Position numbers and translations under genes: made by a program. A stretch of DNA of 64,000 bases, taken from Parus major (lineage: Eukaryota; Chordata; Aves; Passeriformes; Paridae). This document shows, piece after piece, positions 41,501-49,372 of the stretch; within the stretch, counting starts at the first letter, position 1, and each line of letters begins with the position of its first letter. Below the pieces are notes generated by a model, which was not told the origin of the DNA, did no database searches, and saw only the letters and a program-made list of their open reading frames with translations. The DNA lies in assembly GCF_001522545.3 (NCBI RefSeq), contig NC_031768.1:80757769-80821768 (forward strand), in the 5' to 3' direction.

Positions 41501-44500
41501 TGTCTACTTTGCTAAATATTTTTAAAAGGTTTAATTCAGGTTGCTTTTTTCTCCCCAGGTTTTCAGACCTACAAATAAATCTGCTTATCATTCTCCCAGT
41601 CTTAGTTCATCCACTATTACTTGTATTTCATTCTCTATTGCTAATCCTACAACAGAGGATCCAAGGAAGTAGACATGAACAGTGGCAGCTAATAGGAAAA
41701 CTGTCCTGTAATCTATCCAGATAGTCTTCTAATTAGGCAGAGCACAGACAAAATGACAAAAGCTCAGTGCAGGGATGGCAGCTTATCAGTATTGAAAGGC
41801 TAAGTATTTTACAAGTGCCACTGGGGATCGCGTATTTAGTAGCAAGCAATTCATGATGAACATTGAGGTGGGGGGAGAGAAAATTTCAGAAAACAAAGCA
41901 GGAAAGCAGCAATTACTTCTACAACCCTGATGCAATAGCAAAAATACCACATAGCAACTGTTACCTTGGCAAGCTTGCAACACCAAGGAACAACTTCTGC
42001 TTGCAGAGCTGCAAGATGTTGGTAGACAGGATGATGGGGAAACCAGCAGCATTTGGGAAAATACCATCTGCGGCTCCCTGCACCGCCAAGTGTGTCCATA
42101 CCAGTGATCAGAGGGAAAGGACAGCACACAGTATATCATGGCACCATGGTATCCCATGCAGGTAGGCTTTTCAGTGAGCCATCTCCTCTTCAGAAAAGAG
42201 ACACACATCTCAAATTTTCCACTATGGGCACCTTTTCCAGCTAATTTTCACTTAATCACTTTGGCTTTAAGCCTGACACAAGGGTGAACTTGTACATAAG
42301 CTCTGTATCTTGGCTGCAGGCGTGAATAATGGAAAAAGCTGTTACATCAATTTAAAGTTAGAAACAACAGCCCACAAGGATCAGAAGATTTGTTCTTTGT
42401 TCTCTGTGTGTGTTTAGAGAACAACAATCACACACAGCACACCTGACAGCAGCACCATAACAGCACCAAATATCAGAACATACTACACGCGTGCTAGAGC
42501 TGAACAAAAGCATAGGAGACAGAAACAAGAAATTTAACATAAAGAAAGGAAATTATCCCATTATACCACAGGCAAGGGGTGTCTACTGAGTGTGCTTAAA
42601 AGAAATGCAATTCCCATTCTTTTGTCTATGTTTAATTCTCTGAATTGAGATGCCTGGAAAACAAAGAAATTAAACATTTTGCAAAGTATTAGTAAAATGG
42701 CCCAGTAATGCCTGGTTTGCCCCACTAAATTTCTTACAAGTTTCACTGCTTTAGATACAAAATCCAAATATTACAGGATGTATGAAATAAATTAAGGTAA
42801 ATCAGTTTTTGAAAGCTTAAAATGAAAAAATCAAGTTTGACTTCTGGTCTCTCACCAACTTGGCAAAATGCTACAAATTATCTGCATGATCTACAACTTC
42901 TTATGTTGATGGCTGGTCTTGATCTCCTGCAGGTCAGATGAAGAAATAGATACAGAACTCATTAGCATAAAATTTCATTTTGAACTTCATTTTCCTCCAT
43001 ATCTCTCCACCCAGTCCCCACCACAAAAAAAAATAAAAAATAAATCAGCTCTAAGACTTTGCTTCAGCTTGTAGAATCTCATGGTTCAAGCCAAATTCAA
43101 TGAAGTTAACAGGAGTTCTCATGCACATCTGGCTTGTAAACAGCTTGCTACTTCAGCCAAATGCAATTCTGCTTACTGTTTTGTTCTTAGGACTTTCTTT
43201 AGTCTAGACAGTTTACCAGAAATCTCCCAGTGGCCTATTAGAGCTTTTAATGATTAAAGCTAGTGAGATGTGAAATGCTAACTTCCAGTGAGGTAGTAGT
43301 GAGCATTGATGTTTTTTGAGTCACTACTATTAACTGCTCACTTGAAGGAAGAGGCTACAAGTTGTGAGGAAATTGTTTCCTGCTTAATTTGAGAAGCTGA
43401 TGTCTGCATTGTGACCCCACAGATAAGCAGTGCATAAAAATAAAAATTCACTGACAAGCTTTAACAAGTACTTCCCTGTTTTCCTGTCCCCTGAGTAAGA
43501 GCTATTGTTCCTGCTTGTGGACCTGGTTTATAGCTTATAGTTCCAATTTTAAATCACGCTATGAAATCACAGAGTAAGAGCTGCCAAGTACTCCTGTACT
43601 ACTTGATGAGTAAAACACATATTCCAAGTAATTCACCTCAGAGACAAACACCAGCATCACTTTTTCTCTAAACACCGGCATAACTTTTAATTGGTACCAA
43701 GGGGCTCTGTAAAAAGCACTTTGTTTTTTCCTTCACCAGAAGCCAAAAGTGCTATTGTGTTATGGTGCCAGGCATAAAAAACAAACCCATCTTAACCATT
43801 CCCGACATCTGTTACTATTCTGAGACACCAACCTGAGTCACAATAAGATGCTAAATAATATGCTAACCAGAATTACAAATTATAACCTTAATCTATGTCT
43901 ATATCTTCCTCATCAAGTTTTCGACCAATGATTGAAAATTGCTTCATTAGGTTTAAAAAAAATTCATATCCATTCTAATTTTCACATTTTCAATGAGGGC
44001 TTTTATTTTCTATACCTCAGAATTTCAGTCTGTAATAGAAAATAGGGTATTAAAGACCCCTGATAAAGCCAGAAAGGATCAAATTGCATTGCTTTTTAAA
44101 CTTCATCACTTTGAAGCTTCAACATATCTTCCTTTTATGTACACACAATATATGTGGATGCATTTCTGAGCACAAGGACTTGCATGTGAATTTATTATGA
44201 GATACTGACATAGGTGTGAAACCTAGGAAGTTATGAAATGTAATCAGAATCCTTCTTTTGCAAGGGGTGACACAACTGACAATCTGACAAATGACAATCT
44301 GATTGAAGAACCAGGCTCAGTAAGTTCCTAAACAAAAATTAATTTGTACTTGTTACACTGGTTCTCAGACAAATTCATAGCAATTATGATTGAGGTGAAG
44401 GGTTCACCAGCACAGAGTCTCACACAACCATCAATTATCAAATTGAGTGAAGAGATAGCACATCCACTCTTTTCTAAGATGAGTTTATCACTAAGAAGCC

Positions 44501-47500
44501 TTCAAATATCAGGAATTTTAAGGCATCATGCTCTCAGCAGTCCTGCACATAAAGCACCACAAGTTCTCAGGCTGTGGTTTTTCCAACACTGATATGTGTG
44601 CCAAAGGCAGAGATACAAAGGTACAAGATAAGGCTCCCCAAATGTCAGGACTGACTGACTCCAGACCCTCCTCAGTATGCTGTAAGATTATTTCTACTTG
44701 GGTAAAGAGAACTAGATGGATCTCGGATGTCTCACCAAGTCATTCCAATGATTTGAACTGTGGTCACAGACACAGCTGCTTACAAAGAAGCCATCCCAAC
44801 AGTGGTGCTCCATATACAGCTCTATACATTCTACACATCATTCTCTGTAAAGTTCCATTTTGGATGGATTAATTTAACACACAAATCACAACCAGCTGCT
44901 TAGCAGGCAAACGAATTACCACAGACTTGCCTTCAAATGTCACATTAGTACATCAGAAAAAGCTATAAAGGAGATCATCATCACCAAAACAGACAAAATG
45001 TATTAAAGACATGGGTGATGGAAGAGTTTCTCCCCCCAAGGGCCATCTCTTCTAGGTCTGCATGAGGTACTTTTTTACTGGGGTAATCTCACTCATATAT
45101 AGGAGGAGTAGAGGGCTGAAATACATCAGTTACTTTTGAAGGGAGAGGAAAATAAATCTCACCTCTAAGACAAAAAAATAAAAGATATTAAATACATACA
45201 CAGGTCAGCATACAAGCTAAGATGCTAGTCACACTGACACAAGCACTGCTTGACTGATTTCTCAATATTCTAGACTTTAGCCCCATCATCACAGATGCCT
45301 GACACTTAAAATGCTAAACAGGAGGAAGTTTAATGCAAATGAGCATTGAGCTAAACTCTGACCCTGTTATTTCTCCATTTTTATGAAAGTAGACTTAAAT
45401 GTCACTGATTCACAGTAAAAGCTAACACTAAACCCTCAAACAATGTTACATGTCTACAGACTGTCATTCCCAGAGGTTCCACTGTGCAGCAATAATAAAT
45501 TATTCACAGTGATCAAGAAGTAACTTTTTAGGCAACAAATCACAGAAGGAATCTAATCACACTTACAGAGTTTTCTTCTGTAGAAATATTAAATATTTAA
45601 AGACTATTTAAAGGTATTTTTAATATTAATAGGTATAAAAAACATTTCCTTTGTGACAGCACAGTATTTTGCTGTTAGAATATTGTACTATGAAGTATTT
45701 TTTTTTTATATTGAACGGTTTTAGATAAATTATTTCAACTTGTGATGAAAACCACCAAAGAGAGAAACAAGAATCAAAACAGGAACCTAAGCTAAGAATA
45801 AAGACTTTGGCAGCAAGGAACACAGGCAGAAACAGAATGTAATTAATTAAACTTCAACAATCCTGAAAGGTGGCAAAGTATCACCACCCCTTATTTAACA
45901 TGTTAATCATAGTTTTTATGTTGCATTACAGAATAATAATGCAATTACAAATTCCCAGACAACAGCACTGAATACATGTTTCATCAGGGCTGAATGCTAT
46001 CAGTTCTACACACAGCGCTACTGTTAAGTGCGTCCTATGCTCTCCATGTGATTAGACCTCTCATGCTGCCTCTGTATCTTTCAAGATCCAGGCAGCAGAA
46101 TTAAAATCTTTGATGAACACACCTCTCAGATTCTGTTCAACAATGCTAGTAAGTCTTTGGTCAAAGAAAGCAAGGATTTCCAGGCCTGTGAATGGGTTCC
46201 CTCTTTCCTGAGGCAGACACTCAGCCAGCATGATTTTGCTTTCAAGCATGAGAGGAAGAGACAGAGGGGTGAAAAAGATGTGGCATCAATATTTACAATA
46301 GGTTGTTCCTGTGACTCTTTCCTCCCTTCTCTCAATACCTATCTACATCCCAAAATCCACAGATTGGCTGGCAGCCGGATGACACCCGGGCTGTCTGTGC
46401 CAGAGCTGAGGAGAAAAGCCACAGCCCCGGGAGGAGATGAGGACAGAAGTGTAACAGATGGTAACAAAGGGTGGTTCAGACCACAGCACAGAATTAGTAT
46501 CACTGATACTATGATAACAATGTGCAACAACCAGTGTGCCACAACAATTAGGGTTAATTACACAACTACTGCAGGACTGATATCCGGGCCAACACTGGCC
46601 ACACACCGCAGAAGGTATCTGCCGTATGCTCACAATACAAGCTCCAGGGCTGATAGAGGAGTTAATGCAGGGACACAAATCTCAAATCATTAACCAAGTG
46701 AACATTAGGCAGAAATGTTTTCAAGATGCAGAAATTCCATGATTTATGCAGGGAGACCCCTGGAACAGAAGGATTCCCAAAAGCAGTAACACTGTCCACG
46801 GAAGGAAGACTGTAATCTCAGTGGATGGATTTCTCACTAAAATCCTTTCCCATCTCCCATCTCAAATGACAGGGATCCTGACCCTAAAATTATTCCATAG
46901 CTCTTCAGGATAATCTTACAAGGGTTATCTGTTTTCTTCATGTCTATTCTCTCTCTCAGCATAATCTTCCTATTTTGCTCACTCCATCATAACTCCACTT
47001 TGTACAAAGCTGAAAGAGGAGATATTCAATCCACACATCATCCAAGATGCCCAGCCACAAGTTGCACCAAGAGACGTTTAGACAGGATATTAACAACAAA
47101 AAAAAATTATTCACTGTTGGAACAGGCTTCCCAGAGAAGTGGTCAAATCAACAGCCCTGGAGGTGCTTTAAAAGAGGTGTAGACGTGGCACTTGGGGACA
47201 TTGTTTAGTGGTGCACTTAGCAGTACTGGATTAATGGATAATCTGAAAAGTCTTTTCCAACCTAAACAATTCTATGTGTGTAAATTAAACACCTTCTCCT
47301 TTCCCCCACTCCCTAACTAGACCAGGGCATGAAATTTAGATGCATGCTACAAGCCTGATTCTAAACAAACCAATACTAGGAAAAAACCTCCTCTCTTACT
47401 ATGCCTCCCAGTGAAAAGAACCACTGCCTCCCCTGAGAAACCTGCCAGAAGGTTTCAGGTACAGAATAGGGGACGATGCAGACACTCCTTGACACACCAA

Positions 47501-48621
47501 AGGAGCTGTTCACTGTTTTCATGAAAACCTATGAACAAGGGATCTGTTTTACTAAATAATAGCATATTATTAGAGGCAATATAATTAGGGGCAATATAGA
47601 AGCAAATTTTTATTGAAGGTTTTCAGGACAGTTATGGAAAGAGCTTCACAAAAGCCCACCTCCCCATTGGGGAGTACATTTTTAAGTTTTAGGAAATTAG
47701 TATAATTGATAAAAAACACTAATTAGGAGGACAAGTGGCAACGCAATTCCCCCCCAGGTCAAGCCCCTTCTCTGGAGCCCCTCTTCTGCATTAGTTGTAC
47801 TTTGTCCTTGAAATGTATCTCGAAGAGCTGTTCTCAGCCTTGGCTCCCAGGAAGAAGCAAGATAGGAGTGGGGCCTCGTACCTCTGGAGCTGTGAGCTTT
47901 GGATTTTGTTTTGTCTTTTTGCCTAGGGAAAGACCATGGCAAACTATTGGGAAAGCTAGTCACTAAAGCAGTAGGCTACAGAGCTACAAATATATAGAGA
48001 CAATATAGAACAAAAAGGCAAAAACCAAAACGGCAGCACTATCCAGGAGAAAGTGTCCCTGCCCATGGCAGGGGGGGAAGGTGGAACTAGATGGATCTTT
48101 ACGCTCCCTCCCAACCCAAACCATTCCGCGATCAAACAAACCAACCAACCAAGAAAATCCCCGCACGACTGCTGTTTGCCACTACCATCGGGTGCAGCGG
48201 CGGAGCGCAGCCCCCGGCTGCTGACACGGGTATAGCGTGTGCGGGAATACGGACCCCAGGGCCAGGGCACAATACAGGGACACAAAAGAGAGCAAACGAC
48301 CTGATGATTTAAACAGCTGCACTTAACCAGAACACTCAAGGCTTGGAATGTTTTACCAAAGGGATCCAGAATTCAGGGTTTCTTTAAAAACCTCGAATAG
48401 TCGTGTCCCGACTGTGGCTCGGGTGAGACTCATGACAGCGGAAAACGTCCCCCAATTTCCCAAGGAAACTCCCTCCCTCCACCACCGGCTCCCACCTGCT
48501 GGCTCAGGTAGCGCGTCAGGTAGGGGCCGACGAGCAACGAGGCGCTCCGGTGGCGGCGGAGCGGGGTGGGCAGGGTGCCGGCCGCGCTGAGGAGCGGCAG
48601 GAGCAGAAGGAGCCGCAGCAT
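23062..48621 (-). CDS. PRCP: PRCP, lysosomal Pro-X carboxypeptidase (9 coding exons, complete)
   Basis: Peptidase family S28 serine carboxypeptidase that removes a C-terminal residue following proline (known mammalian substrates include angiotensin II/III, des-Arg9-bradykinin and alpha-MSH). It acts in lysosomes and at the cell surface. Joined exons on the minus strand: 48496-48621, 33916-34056, 32689-32790, 32141-32322, 31298-31455, 30524-30696, 28872-29036, 27529-27716, 23062-23266. Together they give 1,440 nt, 479 residues, with all phases consistent and GT..AG at every junction. A leucine-rich signal peptide occupies about residues 1-15. The catalytic nucleophile is Ser165 in GGSYGG, the acid is Asp417 in NGGLDPW, and the base is His442 in GAHHLD; these match human S179, D430 and H455. 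N-glycosylation sequons include NRT (N51), NNT (N87), NES (N119), NYT, NIS and NIT. The middle exons encode the helical cap (SKS) domain. Identification rests on remembered, near-continuous similarity to human PRCP (496 aa). The N-terminus is about 14 residues shorter, all of it in exon 1. Confidence 0.97.
23267..27528 (-). other. PRCP intron 8
   Basis: 4.3 kb, GT..AG. No repeat element or internal gene recognised; several short A-rich runs near 24,250-24,360. Confidence 0.85.
27529..27716 (-). CDS. PRCP: PRCP coding exon 8
   Basis: Encodes [28 protein letters not shown] and [14 protein letters not shown], then two bases of the serine codon completed in exon 9. The acceptor is TTTCAG|GCT and the donor TTCAG|GTAAGC. 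Confidence 0.97.
27717..28871 (-). other. PRCP intron 7
   Basis: About 1.15 kb, two thirds of it a sense-oriented CR1 insertion; nothing else recognised. Confidence 0.85.
27835..28590 (-). mobile_element. CR1 element (ORF2 end plus 3' UTR) in PRCP intron 7
   Basis: The lower end has the reverse-complement 3' terminus (TTAGGTTGGAAAAGACCTT). The rest matches the antisense of the CR1 reverse-transcriptase C-terminal region, including GTGAGGCCTCACCAGTGCCC, corresponding to the VRPHLEY-type motif. It shares long near-identical blocks with the copy at 38,804-39,730, so both belong to one subfamily. It is in the same orientation as PRCP transcription. Confidence 0.92.
28872..29036 (-). CDS. PRCP: PRCP coding exon 7
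   Basis: Encodes 55 residues from [10 protein letters not shown] to GWYYQ, including [18 protein letters not shown] with a sequon and two conserved cysteines. The acceptor is TTGCAG|GAA and the donor CCAG|GTATGC, both phase 0. Confidence 0.97.
29481..29515. repeat. TA/CA compound microsatellite
   Basis: GTG followed by a run of TA and then CA dinucleotides in PRCP intron 6. Confidence 0.97.
29523..29575 (-). mobile_element. Short CR1 3'-terminal fragment
   Basis: TTAAGGTTGGAAAAGACTTC and ATCATCAAGTCC are the extreme 3' end of CR1 in reverse complement. It lies directly beside a TA/CA microsatellite. Confidence 0.7.
30524..30696 (-). CDS. PRCP: PRCP coding exon 6
   Basis: Encodes the cap-domain helices, including [25 protein letters not shown] and LPAWPIQ. 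The acceptor is TTAAAG|ATG and the donor ACAG|GTAATT. The exon leaves phase 0. It is too fragmented by stops in flanking intron sequence to show as an open frame starting with Met, so I read it by direct translation. Confidence 0.95.
30885..30960 (-). mobile_element. Short CR1 3'-terminal fragment
   Basis: ATCACAGAATCACTTAGG and TTGAAAAAGATCCCCAAGTC match the CR1 3' end in reverse complement, in PRCP intron 5. Confidence 0.75.
31298..31455 (-). CDS. PRCP: PRCP coding exon 5
   Basis: Encodes [17 protein letters not shown] and the start of the helical cap domain through NAINHLSST. The acceptor is TGCAG|AGC and the donor ACAG|GTAAGA. It completes the glycine codon split with exon 4. Confidence 0.97.
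32141..32322 (-). CDS. PRCP: PRCP coding exon 4 (catalytic serine)
   Basis: Encodes residues 124-183 plus two bases of the next codon. It holds [11 protein letters not shown] and the nucleophile elbow [11 protein letters not shown] (Ser165). The acceptor is CTCAG|GAT and the donor TGG|GTGAGT. Confidence 0.97.
32561..32608. repeat. 12-bp tandem repeat, 4 perfect copies
   Basis: ACTCAAGTTAAC is repeated exactly four times in PRCP intron 3, about 80 bp from the exon 3 donor site. Confidence 0.98.
32689..32790 (-). CDS. PRCP: PRCP coding exon 3
   Basis: Encodes residues 90-123, [10 protein letters not shown] through [10 protein letters not shown], one of the best conserved stretches of the family. 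The acceptor is AACCAG|GGT and the donor AGC|GTAAGT, both phase 0. Confidence 0.97.
32791..33915 (-). other. PRCP intron 2
   Basis: 1.1 kb of AT-rich intron; nothing recognised inside it. Confidence 0.85.
33916..34056 (-). CDS. PRCP: PRCP coding exon 2
   Basis: Encodes residues 43-89, beginning IDHFGF and ending WFCNNT. It includes the conserved QRYLVAD and [10 protein letters not shown] blocks of the S28 hydrolase core. The acceptor is TTACAG|ATT and the donor ACG|GTACGT, both phase 0. Confidence 0.97.
38804..39730 (-). mobile_element. CR1 element with reverse-transcriptase remnant in PRCP intron 1
   Basis: The minus strand of 39,460-39,657 translates to [28 protein letters not shown] and GEEWLES. 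These match the CR1 ORF2 RT thumb (QRDLDRLERWA, KFNKAKCKVLHLG, GEEWIES). The element continues to a degraded 3' end near 38,804. It is truncated at its 5' side and interrupted by frameshifts. It is the longest CR1 copy in the window. Confidence 0.92.
40045..40140 (+). mobile_element. CR1 3'-terminal fragment
   Basis: GACTTGATGATCTTAAAGG, TCTTTTCCAACCTCAATATG and CTATGATTCTAC form a classic plus-strand CR1 terminus, only about 315 bp from the oppositely oriented copy ending at 39,730. Confidence 0.85.
47040..47280 (+). mobile_element. CR1 3' fragment
   Basis: CTTCCCAGAGAAGTGGTCAA, GGACATTGTTTAGTGGTGC and TCTTTTCCAACCTAAACAAT followed by TCTATG match a plus-strand CR1 3' UTR. It lies in PRCP intron 1, antisense to PRCP. 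Confidence 0.85.
48040..48136 (+). mobile_element. CR1 3' fragment near the PRCP promoter
   Basis: GTGTCCCTGCCCATGGCAGG, GGAACTAGATGGATC and CTCCCAACCCAAACCATTCC are the plus-strand CR1 terminus. It ends about 360 bp from PRCP exon 1, at the edge of the CpG island. Confidence 0.85.
48496..48621 (-). CDS. PRCP: PRCP coding exon 1 (start codon, signal peptide)
   Basis: Encodes residues 1-42: the ATG, a run of leucines forming the signal peptide, a short basic pro-segment, and YLSQQ at the end, which aligns with human YFQQK. The donor is CAG|GTGGGA and the exon ends in phase 0. I chose this ATG because it immediately precedes the hydrophobic signal and lies about 65 nt inside a TATA-like box. 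The frame stays open upstream through the promoter, so it does not by itself define the start. Confidence 0.88.
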
Positions 48622-48683
48622 CGCCGCGGGCAGCAGGAGCTGGAGGAGCGGGAGGCGGAACAGGAGCAGTACAGGCCCCGCGG

Positions 48684-48690
48684 CTTTATA
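48684..48690 (-). promoter_or_regulatory. TATA-like box of PRCP
   Basis: The minus strand reads TATAAAG, flanked by GC-rich sequence. It lies 63-69 nt upstream of the PRCP ATG. Initiation about 30 nt downstream would leave a 5' UTR of roughly 35 nt. The motif is visible; its function is inferred. Confidence 0.5.
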
Positions 48691-49089
48691 GGGGCCCGAC
48701 TCCCCCGCCCGGGACTGCCCCGAGTGGCCCCGAAGGGAGCGGCGGGGTCCTGGGGGCGGGGCCAGCCCCACACGTGCAGGGGCGGGCTCTAAGCAGCGGC
48801 GCCTTCCGATTGGCTGTCGGCCGGCCGTTACCTCGCGCGCGCCTTCGCGGTTGGCCGAGGCGGCTTCCATAGGTGTTTCGGCCGCGCGGCCTCCCGCGGG
48901 GAGGCAGCGATTGGCTGTCCAAAGCACGTGATCTGCCCGTCTCGGCGCTCCGCGCCGTCCGGGGGCGCGGCAGACTTTATCGGTTTGTGATTGGGCGAGA
49001 GGGGCCGCTCGACCCTCGGACTGCGTCACGATTGGCTGAGCGCCGTCTCGTCCCGCCCCCTCCACAGCCCTCTGTAGTCGAACTTCCGC

Positions 49090-49163
49090 CCTTCCGCTCT
49101 GCCCTCAGGCTGCGGGACCGCTCGGGCCGCTGAGGCCCCGCTGCACCCCCGGCCCGCGCCCGG
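49090..49163 (+). other. DDIAS: DDIAS 5' non-coding exon 1 (approximate start)
   Basis: GC-rich sequence downstream of the ATTGG array ends in a consensus donor, CGG|GTGAGT, at 49163/49164. It contains no ATG in a useful frame, so it would be 5' UTR. The start is uncertain because no TATA box faces DDIAS; initiation anywhere in about 49,040-49,110 is possible. Confidence 0.55.
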
Positions 49164-49265
49164 GTGAGTCGAACCGCACCGGCCGCTTGCTATCGGCCTT
49201 GGGGAGGCTCAGGGGGCTAAACAGGAGTGAGATGTGTTAACGACACGTGCTTTGTTTTTCCTTAG

Positions 49266-49372
49266 GGAGACAGCGAGGCAGCACCAGAGGGCACCAGGAA
49301 CCGCGCTGGGAGCAGGGCCGCTGACAGGCAGCGAGCGCGGAGGGCTCTGTGGTTCCGCGTCCGGCCGCTGAG
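49266..49372 (+). other. Possible alternative DDIAS 5' non-coding exon
   Basis: A pyrimidine-rich tract ending in TTAG precedes this GC-rich segment. It ends at a weak donor, GAG|GTTTGG. It may be an alternative 5' UTR exon, but exon 1 could equally splice straight to 51,183. Confidence 0.25.

Larger units (their letters stand above)
34057..48495 (-). other. PRCP intron 1 (14.4 kb)
   Basis: Holds CR1 copies at 38,804, 40,045, 47,040 and 48,040. It also has a CpG-bearing block open on both strands near 46,330-46,690, and a smaller open block at 41,850-42,210. No nested gene recognised. First introns often carry regulatory elements, so the open blocks are listed in the findings. Confidence 0.8.
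48180..49200. promoter_or_regulatory. CpG island, shared head-to-head PRCP/DDIAS promoter
   Basis: A CpG-dense block in otherwise CpG-poor DNA covers PRCP exon 1 and the first non-coding exon of DDIAS, which are transcribed away from each other. It holds four ATTGG (inverted CCAAT, NF-Y type) boxes on the plus strand at 48809, 48910, 48990 and 49031. It also holds CACGTG E-boxes at 48771-48776 and 48925-48930, and an Sp1-type GC box at 48752-48762. A bidirectional promoter is known for this gene pair arrangement in mammals as I recall it. The individual sites are sequence matches only. Confidence 0.85.
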
